Assembly (NCBI GenBank): GCA_964368875.1 | Contig: CAYJDG010000003.1 | Coordinates: forward strand, 19,783 to 83,782 | DNA length: 64,000 nucleotides | Direction of reading: 5' to 3' | Origin: CAYJDG01 sp964368875 | Lineage (GTDB): Bacteria > Pseudomonadota > Alphaproteobacteria > Micavibrionales > Micavibrionaceae | Shown: positions 17,160 to 26,468 of the stretch, in pieces | Layout of the letters: each line of letters starts with the position of its first letter | Position numbering within the stretch: position 1 is the stretch's first letter | Position numbers and translations under genes: made by a program | The notes under the pieces: generated by a model | What the model was told of the DNA's origin: nothing | Databases searched by the model: none | What the model saw: the letters and a program-made list of their open reading frames with translations, nothing else

Positions 17160-20100
17160 TCAGTTATAGGATTTTTTGGTTTGCTTAGGCGGGGGCGTAT
17201 CGGCCTCATCGCTGTCGCCATCCATATCGATGCCGCCTTCAAAGAGGATCGAGCGCAAGAAGCCCGGCGTGAGCACCGAGAGGGGATTGACGAACACGCG
17301 CGGATTATCAGACGGGCCTTTCATCGCATAGGTCGCGGCAATGATCCCGCCATTCTTGCCGCCTGTCAGCAATGATCCGATAATCGGAATGCTCGAGACC
17401 ACCTTATTGATCTCAGACATCGGCACAAACGTCCCACTGATATCCATGGTACCTTTGGTCTGGTTGACCGTACCGCCAAAGCTGAGCCCAATCGATGCGC
17501 CTGAAGTACGGCCATTATTCACACTGATCACGCGGCCATTCGGCGTATCTTTCCAGATAAAATCAGTGCGTAGTTTGGAAAACGAAATGCCTTTGTTTTG
17601 CAGGAGCTGGTTGACTCCGGAAAGGCTGAGGCCATTGACCAGCTGGGCCAGTGCGGGCGCTTTGACGACACTGAAATCCTTGATCGTAGCCGTACCCTTG
17701 AGATCGTTTAGTTGACCGCCTGAAATCTGTTTGCCATCAACGTTAAGCGTGCCACCAATCATGTTGTCGTAAATATCAAAAGCACGCAGCGTTTGTCCAG
17801 CATCAGCTGCGAGAACCTTGAGAGTCATAACGCCGCTCTGATCCGGCTTCATTATTGTATGGAATGAACCCTTGCCGATGGTCGCAATCAAATCAAGATC
17901 GGTCACATGACCCTGCGGATTGACAGCCACGGCAAGGGTCGTACTCTTAATCACCTGATCCGCGTCATCACCTGTGCGCATAATGTCTGTTTTCGCATTC
18001 AGAGTAACGGCGGGGGACGGCTTCTCGGGGCCATCAGGCGTTGGATCAGGTTTCAGGAAGGCCCGGCCATCAAGCTTGCTGCCCGTTATAGTAAATGCGA
18101 GCACGTTCGGGCCGCTCTGCGTAAATTTCATGGCGAAATTATTCTCGCCGCCGAGCGTCACCTGATTAAATGATCCGGATTTGACGTCCCATTCCTTGCC
18201 AACTGTACCAAAGGCCAGCTTCCCGCCAGTGGCTTTGTCATTGCCCATGATGACATCAAGATCACGAATTTCCTGAACCTGATTATTCTTCAGGACGACA
18301 ACGCAATTCAACGTTCCAGGCGCACCGACAGGTTTGGTGAAATAAATCGGTTCGACCACCGCCAGCGCAGGGGTCAGATCGGCTTTGGTATCGATAACGA
18401 CATCCCCGCGTTTCACTTCCTTATAGTGAATTTCAAGCGGGAGCGTGCCAGTGATAAACTGACTGATATTAAGACCCAGCGTTTTGCGAATCTCTTCATC
18501 AGTTTCTATTTTCGCAACAATGTCGCTGGCATAGGGCGCCGTCGCCGGATCGATATATTCACTATAGATAAGGTCAATCGGCGCACTGTTGAGCAAGCCC
18601 TTACCGCTGATGGCGAAGGCCCCGTCGGCAACCTTCAGGGCGAACGGGCCTCCGCTCAGATCCATACCCCGCACAATCTTAGGTAATTTGAGTGAATTCA
18701 GTGTTGCATCGACCTTCACCTTAACCTGATCGACGGGCAAATCTTTGAGGGCTGGGAAGGTTACTTCCACTTTATAATCCCCCTGCCCGGCTACGTCTTT
18801 GGGATTAACGCCGATCGTCTTACCGAGATTTATTGGTTCCTTCGCGATGTAATCAAAAACATTCGCGACCGGACCGTTGAGATCAGCGAGGATAGTTACC
18901 ATCCCGATCTTGCTGATATCCGAAGTCAGTTCGGTGATCGTCACACGACCCGATTTGATCGTCAGGTCGCCGATTTTTCCTGAATCAATCTCGATATCCA
19001 GCGTGTCATCTTTTAGGGTAGCGCGGCCTTTCGACTGGGTCGCCGGGGTAAGTGGCGCGCGGTAATCGGTGCTGAGATTTTCAAAATCGAACATCCCATC
19101 GATATCCTTGCCCGTGATGCTGCCCGGATCATCCTCGGGAATACGTGCCGTCACGGCAAGATTGCGCAACGTTGCCTTGCTCAGGCGCTTCGTCAGCCAG
19201 TCTGCCGCATGGGTATCCTGATAAGCTGCAGGCCACAAAGCCGCAATCTGCATCAACGTGATTTCAGGAATCGACACGCGGACCGGTAGGACCGCTTTAC
19301 CGTCCGGCCCGACTTCGCGCTCTGCTGAAATACTGAAGGTCGTATCATTGACCTGAAGATTGGTATTCGAAATCGAAAATCGGTTGTGCGGCTTATCATA
19401 GGCAAGATTAATGGAGAGATTCTTGTATGCGAATTGATCTTCACGCTCAGGGTTCAGGCGGATCGTGCCTTCAGGTGACCGTACCGCCATGATCGCAGAA
19501 CGCAGTGTCCACTCAGGAGTGAGTTCGCCTTCGATGATGCCATTAACCAGCATATGCTGACCCTTGAGCATCGGCAGATCGGTAAAGGTGCGTGCAAGGC
19601 GTGCGACATCGGAATCACGAATATCTGCGCTGTAGCTAAACCCGCCATCTTTGAGTTTTGCAACCCGCGCACTCAACGACGCCATAGTGACGCGGTCGGG
19701 TGGCTGATAGCTGGCGGATAGATCGATGGCGTCTTCATTGCGATTGAGATGGAGATTGATTTTTGGCAACGCCCACACCGTTTTAAGGATACGATCTTCA
19801 GCAATCAACTTAGCAGCAGTGATATTGACGCTGCGCAAATTTTCGAAGAGGCGCAGCGATTTATCCGGTAAATCACCGCCCAGAAAAAGGGCATCACCAA
19901 ACTGCCGGATCGTCGGCTGTGGCAAAGGAACGACAGGAACGTCTCCAGTTTCTGCAGGCGTTTCATCCGTATCGGCAACCAGCAAGCGGTAGCTGCCGTC
20001 AAGATCACGGATGATCCGGATCACCGGGTTGCGCAGATAAATTGTTTCTGGCTGGATTTTTCCAATCAGCAGCGGCAGGATTTCAAACTGTAACCCGACT

Positions 20101-20405
20101 TCGCCGATATGGATTTTCTCCTGGCCATTTTCAAGAATGGTAAAATTGGAGAGATTGATATCAGGAGAGCCTTCGAGCTTTGGCCATTCGGCGACAATTT
20201 TTTCAAACGTTACGCTGACATTCTGCGTCTCATCCTGAAACGCGTCACGGACATAATCGCCGGCAAAGGTCAGGTCGATAGGCCCCTGCGAGAATTTCCA
20301 AACCACGACCACCAGCAATACAATCCCGAGCAGAAACAAACCCGCCAGCAGGTGCATCAGGAAGAAGAAGGTATGGCGGGTAAATTTGAGAGTTTTGCGG
20401 ATCAC
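17160..20405 (-). CDS. AsmA/YhdP-like large envelope protein (DUF3971/AsmA-C)
   Basis: A 1081-residue protein anchored by one N-terminal helix (15-37), the rest periplasmic with repeating beta-rich segments. The N-terminal FTILENGQEKIHIGEVGL pattern and the C-terminal GTVNQTKGTMDISGTFVP block match the AsmA/YhdP superfamily, whose members form hydrophobic grooves that carry phospholipids from the inner to the outer membrane. The start is GTG without a good ribosome site. A run of charged and Pro residues closes the protein. It probably acts in envelope lipid transport alongside MlaEF encoded later. Confidence 0.85.
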   Translation of the reverse strand: MIRKTLKFTRHTFFFLMHLLAGLFLLGIVLLVVVVWKFSQGPIDLTFAGDYVRDAFQDETQNVSVTFEKIVAEWPKLEGSPDINLSNFTILENGQEKIHIGEVGLQFEILPLLIGKIQPETIYLRNPVIRIIRDLDGSYRLLVADTDETPAETGDVPVVPLPQPTIRQFGDALFLGGDLPDKSLRLFENLRSVNITAAKLIAEDRILKTVWALPKINLHLNRNEDAIDLSASYQPPDRVTMASLSARVAKLKDGGFSYSADIRDSDVARLARTFTDLPMLKGQHMLVNGIIEGELTPEWTLRSAIMAVRSPEGTIRLNPEREDQFAYKNLSINLAYDKPHNRFSISNTNLQVNDTTFSISAEREVGPDGKAVLPVRVSIPEITLMQIAALWPAAYQDTHAADWLTKRLSKATLRNLAVTARIPEDDPGSITGKDIDGMFDFENLSTDYRAPLTPATQSKGRATLKDDTLDIEIDSGKIGDLTIKSGRVTITELTSDISKIGMVTILADLNGPVANVFDYIAKEPINLGKTIGVNPKDVAGQGDYKVEVTFPALKDLPVDQVKVKVDATLNSLKLPKIVRGMDLSGGPFALKVADGAFAISGKGLLNSAPIDLIYSEYIDPATAPYASDIVAKIETDEEIRKTLGLNISQFITGTLPLEIHYKEVKRGDVVIDTKADLTPALAVVEPIYFTKPVGAPGTLNCVVVLKNNQVQEIRDLDVIMGNDKATGGKLAFGTVGKEWDVKSGSFNQVTLGGENNFAMKFTQSGPNVLAFTITGSKLDGRAFLKPDPTPDGPEKPSPAVTLNAKTDIMRTGDDADQVIKSTTLAVAVNPQGHVTDLDLIATIGKGSFHTIMKPDQSGVMTLKVLAADAGQTLRAFDIYDNMIGGTLNVDGKQISGGQLNDLKGTATIKDFSVVKAPALAQLVNGLSLSGVNQLLQNKGISFSKLRTDFIWKDTPNGRVISVNNGRTSGASIGLSFGGTVNQTKGTMDISGTFVPMSEINKVVSSIPIIGSLLTGGKNGGIIAATYAMKGPSDNPRVFVNPLSVLTPGFLRSILFEGGIDMDGDSDEADTPPPKQTKKSYN

Positions 20406-20512
20406 GACGGGGCCGGTTTATCGAAATATAACAAAGGGATATGAAGTTCAGGGAGCTATGATACCATCCACCTTTCCAATCTGCACTACTTGAATAACAG
20501 GAGAACTGCGCA

Positions 20513-20983
20513 ATGCCTGCACCAAAACTTGGCTTAAAAGCACCGGATTTCAATCTGCCCAGTAGTGGTGGGGATAAACTTCGCCTTTCAGATTTAAAAG
20601 GTCAGTTTGTGGTGCTTTATTTTTACCCCAAGGACGACACCTCAGGTTGTACGAAAGAAGCATGCTCCTTCAGCGAAAATATCGCTGCGCTCAACCGCAT
20701 CAAGGCAAAAGTTATCGGTGTCTCGCGCGACAGCCTCGCCTCGCATGAGAAATTCATCGCCAAATACGGTCTCAAATTCCCGCTACTATCGGATGAAGAC
20801 GGTGCAGTGTGCGAGAAATACGGAGTCTGGGTTGAGAAATCGATGTATGGCAAAAAATATATGGGCATCGACCGCTCAACCTTCCTGATCGGCCCAGACG
20901 GTAAAATCCTCCAGATCTGGAAGAAGGTGAAAGTGCCGGGGCATGTCGACGAAGTGCTGGCCGCGCTTAAGGCTGCAGCCTGA
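20513..20983 (+). CDS. bcp: Thiol peroxidase Bcp (PrxQ)
   Basis: A 156-residue thioredoxin-dependent peroxidase reducing H2O2 and organic peroxides. The peroxidatic cysteine is at 46 and the resolving cysteine at 51 in DDTSGCTKEACSF, the spacing of the alpha-helix-2 PrxQ type. The usual proline before the glycine (TPGCT) is a serine here, a minor change. AGGAG precedes the ATG. A strong terminator follows at once. Confidence 0.95.
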   Translation: MPAPKLGLKAPDFNLPSSGGDKLRLSDLKGQFVVLYFYPKDDTSGCTKEACSFSENIAALNRIKAKVIGVSRDSLASHEKFIAKYGLKFPLLSDEDGAVCEKYGVWVEKSMYGKKYMGIDRSTFLIGPDGKILQIWKKVKVPGHVDEVLAALKAAA

Positions 20984-20986
20984 TAT

Positions 20987-21019
20987 AAAAAAACCCGCCA
21001 CATCCGGCGGGTTTTTTTT
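20987..21019. terminator. Bidirectional intrinsic terminator
   Basis: A CCCGCC/GGCGGG stem with A-run on the left and T-run on the right lies between the convergent ends of bcp and the alpha/beta hydrolase gene, and can stop transcription from both sides. Its stem equals that of the terminator at 8813. Confidence 0.92.
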
Positions 21020-21025
21020 AGAGCT

Positions 21026-21748
21026 CTAAGCGGCCTTTTTACGGGGCTTGGCGACTTTCTCTTCGGCTGCCGGTTTTGGCAGAAGGCCTTGCAGCTTGAC
21101 GGCATTGGTGCCGACACCGCGCAGGTTGAGATAGTCATGAACATGCTCAACCATCAGGTCGACATGTTCGTTGTAGAAGTGATTGGCCCCGTCGACGACG
21201 CGGTAATCGATCTTGATACCTTTTTGCAGGTTCAGGCGCTGGACCATTTTCTCGACGCTAGGTTCAGGGACAATGTTGTCCTTGTTGCCATGAATGACGA
21301 TACCCGATTGCGGGCACGGCGCGAGGAAGCTGAAATCGATTTCGTTGGCTGGTGGGCTGATCGTGACGAAGCCTTTGATCTCGGGGCGACGCATCAGGAG
21401 TTGCATTCCGATCCACGCGCCGAAATTGTAACCGGCGATCCAGACATACGGTGCATTCGGATTGAGCGCCTGCATCCAGTCGAGTGCGGCAGCCGCATCG
21501 GAGAGCTCGCCTTCACCTTTATCATGGACACCCTGACTTGCGCCGACACCGCGGAAGTTGAAGCGGCAGGTTGAAAACCCGTGTGCGACAAAAGCCTGAT
21601 AAACGGCGTAAGGGATTTTATGATTCATTGTGCCGCCGCGTTCCGGATTCGGATGGAGCACAAGAGCCAAAGGGGCATTCGGTGTTTTAGAGTGAGAGTA
21701 GCGCGCTTCCAGACGGCCAGCTGGGCCGTTGATAATGATTTCTGGCAT
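21026..21748 (-). CDS. Alpha/beta hydrolase with Asn at the nucleophile position
   Basis: A 240-residue cytoplasmic protein of the COG2945-type alpha/beta hydrolase family that commonly precedes cysteine desulfurase genes in alphaproteobacteria, as here. LHPNPERGGTMNHK forms the oxyanion region; Asp157 (GNKD) and His190 (GANHF) of the triad are present. The nucleophile elbow reads GYNFG (106-110), whereas relatives known to me read GYSFG, so the serine is replaced by Asn108. Either catalysis is lost or the protein has a binding role. The C-terminus is Lys-rich. Role in the family is unproven. Confidence 0.8.
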   Translation of the reverse strand: MPEIIINGPAGRLEARYSHSKTPNAPLALVLHPNPERGGTMNHKIPYAVYQAFVAHGFSTCRFNFRGVGASQGVHDKGEGELSDAAAALDWMQALNPNAPYVWIAGYNFGAWIGMQLLMRRPEIKGFVTISPPANEIDFSFLAPCPQSGIVIHGNKDNIVPEPSVEKMVQRLNLQKGIKIDYRVVDGANHFYNEHVDLMVEHVHDYLNLRGVGTNAVKLQGLLPKPAAEEKVAKPRKKAA

Positions 21749-21945
21749 GTAGGTCCCGGTATCTATTTGTTTTAAGTTATAATTTTCTGCACCGAGATAT
21801 AGCTTATCCGAATCGTCCCTGTCTAATTATTTCGCATAAACCTTTGATTCTATTGTGGATATTTACTGGACTTATGATTTTTCAAGCTTGAACTTGGAGA
21901 AATCCCTTCCCAAGCCCGGATTGCCGCTTTAAGCAGAGAACACCC

Positions 21946-23049
21946 ATGAAAAACGCCATCTATCTCGATTACAACGCGACCACCCCGATCCGGCCCGAGG
22001 TTATCAGCCGGATGGGTGAAATCATGGCCTTGCCGGGGAATGCGTCATCGATTCATGGCCCCGGTCGCGAGGCCCGCAAGGTGATCGAAGATGCCCGCGC
22101 GCAACTCGCCGCACCGCTGGATGTCGGCCCGCAGCAGATCATCTTCAATTCAGGCGCAACCGAAGGCAACAACACCATTCTCAAAGGGTTCGCCGGTAAG
22201 CGTGTACTCGTCTCGGCCATCGAACATGCTTCAGTGATCGAGAGCGGTGTCACGACTGAGATCATTCCCGTGACAGCAGAGGGCGTGGTCGATCTCGAAG
22301 CCTATAAACGCATTCTTTATAATGGCGAAAGTCCGGGTCTTGTTTCGGTCATGCTCGTTAACAATGAGACTGGTGTAATTCAACCCGTGGCAGAGATTGC
22401 TGCTCTCGCGCATGAAGCAGGCGCACTCGTTCACTGTGATGCCGTGCAGGCGTTGGGACGCATTCCATTTACTCGTGAAAGTCTCGGCGTTGATTTCCTG
22501 ACACTCTCTGCGCATAAACTCGGCGGGCCGCAGGGTGCGGGCGCAATCATCATGGCCGCGAAGGCCCCCTTGCCTAAACTCATTCATGGCGGCGGGCAGG
22601 AACGCCGCCAGCGTGCGGGCACAGAAAACGTTGCAGCCATCGCCGGTTTCGGGCTTGCCGCAAAGCTGGCTGTCGAACACATGGCGCAGTATCTGGCGCT
22701 GGCCGCCAAACGCGACGCTCTTGAAGAATATTTGCTCACCTCTACCAACGGTCTGCGCATCCATGGCCGTAACGCGCCGCGCGTGGCCAATACTATCTCT
22801 TTGTCGCTGACCGGAACGACCAGCGAAACCCTTTTGATGGCCTTTGATCTGGAAGGCGTTGCGCTCAGTTCCGGCTCTGCCTGCTCCAGCGGGACGGTCA
22901 AGCCGTCGCATGTCCTTCTCGCCATGGGCATCTCTGAAGAAGAAGCCAAGTGCGCGTTGCGCATTTCATTCGGCTGGCAAACTACTGATGCGGAGCTTGA
23001 AGATTTTAAAGCTGCGTGGGATAAGGTGCGCGCAAGGATTTTGAAATAA
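21946..23049 (+). CDS. Cysteine desulfurase, NifS/IscS type
   Basis: A PLP enzyme that takes sulfur from cysteine to form a persulfide for Fe-S clusters and tRNA thiolation. The N-terminus LDYNATTPIRPEV is typical, the PLP lysine is K191 in SAHKLGG, and the active cysteine is C313 in SSGSACSSG. Length 367 fits the shorter NifS-like branch. Its stop overlaps the ferredoxin start by one base, and mnmA, a user of this sulfur, is 1.4 kb on. No scaffold protein gene is nearby. The ribosome site is weak. Confidence 0.93.
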   Translation: MKNAIYLDYNATTPIRPEVISRMGEIMALPGNASSIHGPGREARKVIEDARAQLAAPLDVGPQQIIFNSGATEGNNTILKGFAGKRVLVSAIEHASVIESGVTTEIIPVTAEGVVDLEAYKRILYNGESPGLVSVMLVNNETGVIQPVAEIAALAHEAGALVHCDAVQALGRIPFTRESLGVDFLTLSAHKLGGPQGAGAIIMAAKAPLPKLIHGGGQERRQRAGTENVAAIAGFGLAAKLAVEHMAQYLALAAKRDALEEYLLTSTNGLRIHGRNAPRVANTISLSLTGTTSETLLMAFDLEGVALSSGSACSSGTVKPSHVLLAMGISEEEAKCALRISFGWQTTDAELEDFKAAWDKVRARILK

Positions 23050-23393
23050 TGCCTAAGGTTACATTTATACAGATCGATGGATCTGAAAAAATCGTCGAGG
23101 CCCCGCTCGGTCTTTCGATCATGGAAGTTGCCGTGCGCCATAGCATGGATAAAATCGAAGGCGCATGTGGCGGCTCGCTCGCCTGTGCGACCTGCCATGT
23201 CTATGTTCACCCCGATTGGTGGGACAAGGTCATGCCGGATGACGGTGAGATTTCCGAAGCCGAGGAGGACATGCTTGATCTTGCCTTCCACCTGACGACA
23301 AAATCGCGGCTCTCCTGTCAGATTATCGTACGCCCGGAGCTTGATGGCCTGATCCTCGCCCTGCCCGGCAGCAAGCCAGCGTGGCTTGCTTAA
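23049..23393 (+). CDS. fdx: [2Fe-2S] ferredoxin, adrenodoxin type
   Basis: A 114-residue electron carrier serving Fe-S cluster assembly. Cluster ligands are C40, C46, C49 and C90 (pattern C-x5-C-x2-C with a distant fourth), as in bacterial Fdx and mitochondrial adrenodoxin. The acidic DDGEISEAEEDML stretch is the partner-binding helix of this type. It is translationally coupled to the cysteine desulfurase through a TAATG junction, supporting a shared role in assembling clusters. Confidence 0.93.
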   Translation: MPKVTFIQIDGSEKIVEAPLGLSIMEVAVRHSMDKIEGACGGSLACATCHVYVHPDWWDKVMPDDGEISEAEEDMLDLAFHLTTKSRLSCQIIVRPELDGLILALPGSKPAWLA

Positions 23394-23465
23394 GCTTCTC
23401 CACACCGCCTTGACTTCCCCCACGCACCGTCCCACTCTCTAAAAAAATATATAACAGAGGTTTCT

Positions 23466-23804
23466 ATGGGACATATGCGTGAACTGGCACCCGATCTGGG
23501 TGCGGAGTTTATTTCTTCAGCCAGCACAATCCCCGTCGTACATGTCAAAGTTCTGTTGAGTGATGATGAGTTACGTCAGCTTGGCGAATGGCATGAAGAA
23601 AAAGAAGGCTGCGAGCCCGGCGAGGGTACCGTGACCCCCGTGTGGATCAAACAGGACGACGGCAGCTGGGCGCAGGGCAGCTGCAGTTGGGAAGCGATCA
23701 TCAGCGATATAAAAGAACAGATCAAAATCATGCAGCTCTACCTGCTGGAACCCACGCAGCATGAAAAGATTTTTGGCTCTCCGCCAGGTCCCTATCGCCA
23801 CTAG
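23466..23804 (+). CDS. Hypothetical acidic protein, 112 aa
   Basis: A small soluble acidic protein with no membrane segment or signal peptide. Notable are the LLSDDELRQLGEWHEEKEG segment and three aromatic/Trp-rich turns (WIKQDDGSW, CSWEAI). An AGAGG ribosome site precedes the ATG. It lies 72 bases after the ferredoxin and may share its transcript. No family recognised; the setting suggests, weakly, a link with Fe-S or sulfur metabolism. Confidence 0.55.
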   Translation: MGHMRELAPDLGAEFISSASTIPVVHVKVLLSDDELRQLGEWHEEKEGCEPGEGTVTPVWIKQDDGSWAQGSCSWEAIISDIKEQIKIMQLYLLEPTQHEKIFGSPPGPYRH

Positions 23805-23812
23805 AGCGAGGA

Positions 23813-24277
23813 TCAGATCTCGTTGCGCGGGTGGTAATGCTCGTTCGAGGCATCCATCTCCGGCACAAGGCTCAGATCAGCCATTTCTTCCAGAGCGTAA
23901 AGTCGCATATCGCGTCCGCGCAGCGGTGCCCCCTTAGGCCGCATCTCGTCTTCAGGATCGAGCGCCGCCACGAAGGTTGACGCAAGGCCGCTTTGACGGC
24001 GCAGCATACGCATAAGCAAGCCGCGGTCTTTATCCTGTAATCCATAGGAAGCGATCACATTGGTCAGCGCAGAGCGGAATGCCGTGCGCAAAAGCTGATC
24101 GGGGGATTGCTCACACAAAGTCAGCGTTTCTTTCATCAAAGCCTGAGCGGCCCTGAAACGCATATCCGGAGAATTGCGCCGCTCCTCACCGCGTGGAATG
24201 AGCAGCTCAATCCCGCCACCCGGTACTTCTTCCAGCCCTTGATCGCCATCACTGGCCTCTTGGTATTGCCTGCGCAT
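23813..24277 (-). CDS. Hypothetical protein, 154 aa
   Basis: A soluble, mostly helical protein. Middle part (RFRAAQALMKETLTLCEQS, then TAFRSALTNVIASYG) looks like two to three amphipathic helices; the C-terminus has LYALEEMADLS. The start at 24277 is taken because GGGAG sits at the right distance; reading further back would run through the promoter and start of mnmA. It converges with the preceding gene and diverges from mnmA with 142 bases between. No function assigned. Confidence 0.5.
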   Translation of the reverse strand: MRRQYQEASDGDQGLEEVPGGGIELLIPRGEERRNSPDMRFRAAQALMKETLTLCEQSPDQLLRTAFRSALTNVIASYGLQDKDRGLLMRMLRRQSGLASTFVAALDPEDEMRPKGAPLRGRDMRLYALEEMADLSLVPEMDASNEHYHPRNEI

Positions 24278-24383
24278 AATTTCACTCCCGGTTCTACTCA
24301 GAGCGGCTTTTTGAACGCCGCTTGGCCAAAGTCTTAGCCTGCGCCCCCAGCTTTTTCCAGAAAAATATAATATGGTAATTAAG

Positions 24384-24412
24384 TTGCGTTTCTTAACCTT
24401 TCTGCCTATAGT
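24384..24412 (+). promoter_or_regulatory. mnmA promoter for a leaderless mRNA
   Basis: TTGCGT and TATAGT are separated by 17 bases, and only seven bases lie between the -10 box and the ATG at 24420. The predicted transcript begins at or next to the start codon. No ribosome site is present in the gap (TCCCCGCC is pyrimidine-rich), as expected for a leaderless mRNA. Confidence 0.6.
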
Positions 24413-24419
24413 CCCCGCC

Positions 24420-25562
24420 ATGAATTCATTGGGCTTCAACAAAGAACCGAAAGATACCCGCGTGGTCGTCGCCATGTCGGGCGGAGTCGATTCGTCCGTC
24501 ACTGCCGCGCTGCTGCACGAACAAGGCTATGACGTCGTCGGCATTACGCTGCAATTGTATGATTACGGCGCGGCGATTGACCGTAAGGGCGCATGCTGCG
24601 CTGGGCAGGATATTTATGACGCGAAACGCGTCGCTGAAGAACTCGGCTTCCCGCATTACGTGCTCAACTACGAAGACAATTTCAAAGAAGCTGTTATCGA
24701 CGATTTCGTCGAGACCTACCTCAAGGGCGAAACGCCGATACCGTGCGTGCGCTGTAACCAGAGCGTCAAATTTAAAGACCTCCTTAAGATGGCCCGCGAT
24801 CTCAACGCTGATTGCATGGCGACCGGCCATTACGTTCAGCGCGTCATGAACGATGCAACTGGCAAGGCTGAACTGCGGCGCGCTGTCGATGCAGGCAAGG
24901 ACCAGAGCTATTTTCTGTTTGCGACCACACAGGATCAGCTTGATTTCCTACGTTTTCCGCTCGGCGGCTGGACTAAAGAGGTTACGCGGCAGCATGCAGA
25001 CCGCTTAGGTCTTACCAACGCCGCGAAGCCGGATTCTCAGGATATTTGTTTCGTACCAAACGGTGATTACGCAAGCGTCGTCAAAAAAATCCGCCCCGAT
25101 GCCGAGCGTCCGGGCGAGATTGTGCACATCGATGGCCGTGTGCTTGGTGAACATGCAGGCGTGCTGCATTACACCGTCGGCCAACGTAAAGGCATCGGTA
25201 TTGGCGGCGGCGTGACCGAGAACAACGATCCGCTTTATGTCGTTGCGCTGGATGCACAGGCTGCAAAAGTTGTCGTCGGCCCGAAAACGGCGCTGGCCCG
25301 AGATATCGTGCGCGTCAAAGAGTCCGTATGGCTGGAGACCAGTTCCGAACCGATGAAGATTTCCGTCAAGCTGCGCTCGATGACGCGGCCTGTGAATGCA
25401 ACCCTGCACCAGACCTCTGCCACCACCGCCGAGATTCATCTCGATGACGCTCAGTTTGGGATTTCTCCCGGTCAGGCAGCAGTCTGCTACCTTGGCGACA
25501 GGGTCATTGGCGGCGGCTGGATCGCTGGAACCGCGCACTCATCCCTCTCGTTAGCTGCATAA
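24420..25562 (+). CDS. mnmA: tRNA-specific 2-thiouridylase MnmA
   Basis: Adds sulfur to position 2 of U34 in tRNA-Lys, Glu and Gln, using ATP and a persulfide relayed from a cysteine desulfurase. The PP-loop SGGVDSS is at 20-26, the catalytic cysteine lies in PCVRCNQ and the second in SQDICFVPNGDY. HYTVGQRKGIGIGGG marks the start of the C-terminal domains. The start at 24420 (380 residues) is set by the promoter, since upstream codons would precede the predicted transcription start. The cysteine desulfurase gene is close by. Confidence 0.95.
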   Translation: MNSLGFNKEPKDTRVVVAMSGGVDSSVTAALLHEQGYDVVGITLQLYDYGAAIDRKGACCAGQDIYDAKRVAEELGFPHYVLNYEDNFKEAVIDDFVETYLKGETPIPCVRCNQSVKFKDLLKMARDLNADCMATGHYVQRVMNDATGKAELRRAVDAGKDQSYFLFATTQDQLDFLRFPLGGWTKEVTRQHADRLGLTNAAKPDSQDICFVPNGDYASVVKKIRPDAERPGEIVHIDGRVLGEHAGVLHYTVGQRKGIGIGGGVTENNDPLYVVALDAQAAKVVVGPKTALARDIVRVKESVWLETSSEPMKISVKLRSMTRPVNATLHQTSATTAEIHLDDAQFGISPGQAAVCYLGDRVIGGGWIAGTAHSSLSLAA

Positions 25563-25603
25563 AATTCCTTTATACTGCGTTCCTCATCATTAAGGAGAAT
25601 CCC

Positions 25604-26383
25604 ATGTCCATGTCTCTTCGCGCCCTGCTGCTTTCATTGCTTTGCCTGACCGTCTCGCCCGCTTTTGCCGGAGAACCTTTTGCCTATAAAGATGGTGACA
25701 CGGAGCTTGAAGGGTATTTCGCCCGCACCGATGCACCAGCCCCGGCCCCGGTCGTCCTGATCGTGCACCAATGGAAAGGCCTCGGCGAATATGAGAAAAG
25801 CCGCGCTGATATGCTGGCCAAGGAAGGCTACAACGCCTTCGCCATCGACATGTATGGTAAGGGCGTGCGCCCGAAAGACCTCGATGAGGCCGGAAAATTC
25901 GCAGGCAAGTATAAAGGTGACTCCGCTCTCGCACGTAAGCGAGTCCATGCCGCTATTGCGCAAATTCAGGCGATGAGCAGCGTCGGCCCGCAGATCGCCA
26001 TCATCGGCTATTGCTTCGGCGGCACCATGGCGCTTGAAGCGGCCCGCGCGGGCGAGCCTCTCGCCGCAGTGGTCAGCTTCCACGGCGGCCTCGCGACCAA
26101 AGCCCCGGCGGAAAAAGGCGCGATCAAGGAAGCTATTCAGGTTCACCACGGTGCGGACGATCCCTATGTGAAGCCCGAAGAAGTTGCCGCCTTCAAGGAA
26201 GAAATGCAAAACGCTGGCGCGGACATGACCTTCTACGCCTATCCCGGCGCAGTCCACAGCTTCACTGAAAAAGAAGCCGGCAACGACAATTCTAAGGGCG
26301 CGGCCTATAACGAAGCCGCCGACAAAGAGAGCTGGTCGCGCAGCCTCGCCTTCCTGAAAGAGGCGTTTAACAAAGCCAAATAA
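25604..26383 (+). CDS. Exported dienelactone hydrolase family protein
   Basis: A 259-residue alpha/beta hydrolase with a signal peptide (cleavage near PAFAGE, about 23). The nucleophile is cysteine in GYCFGG, with the Asp in HHGADDPY and His in GAVHSFTE, the Cys-Asp-His triad of the dienelactone hydrolase family. Most such exported members are of unknown substrate; cleavage of small lactones or esters in the periplasm is the general expectation. AAGGAG precedes the ATG and a TATACT -10-like box lies upstream. It is a single gene. Confidence 0.88.
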   Translation: MSMSLRALLLSLLCLTVSPAFAGEPFAYKDGDTELEGYFARTDAPAPAPVVLIVHQWKGLGEYEKSRADMLAKEGYNAFAIDMYGKGVRPKDLDEAGKFAGKYKGDSALARKRVHAAIAQIQAMSSVGPQIAIIGYCFGGTMALEAARAGEPLAAVVSFHGGLATKAPAEKGAIKEAIQVHHGADDPYVKPEEVAAFKEEMQNAGADMTFYAYPGAVHSFTEKEAGNDNSKGAAYNEAADKESWSRSLAFLKEAFNKAK

Positions 26384-26399
26384 CCCGGAAATCAAGCGC

Positions 26400-26419
26400 C
26401 TGCGGCACCCTGGCCGCAG
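26400..26419. other. GC-rich hairpin before the tRNA promoter
   Basis: CTGCGGC and GCCGCAG form a perfect seven-base stem with a six-base loop, 16 bases past the dienelactone hydrolase stop. There is no T-run, so it is not a standard terminator, though it may protect the mRNA end. Confidence 0.4.
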
Positions 26420-26422
26420 AGC

Positions 26423-26451
26423 TTGACAGAACCCGGCTAAACGGCGATAAA
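26423..26451 (+). promoter_or_regulatory. Promoter of the tRNA gene
   Basis: A consensus -35 box TTGACA, a 17-base spacer and GATAAA as -10 lie 17 bases before the mature tRNA start. Confidence 0.7.
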
Positions 26452-26468
26452 CGCCTCCTCAAAACCAT

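Noticed and set aside
26400..26419. Terminator after the dienelactone hydrolase
   Set aside because: Stem without a T-run; more likely a stabilising or chance hairpin.
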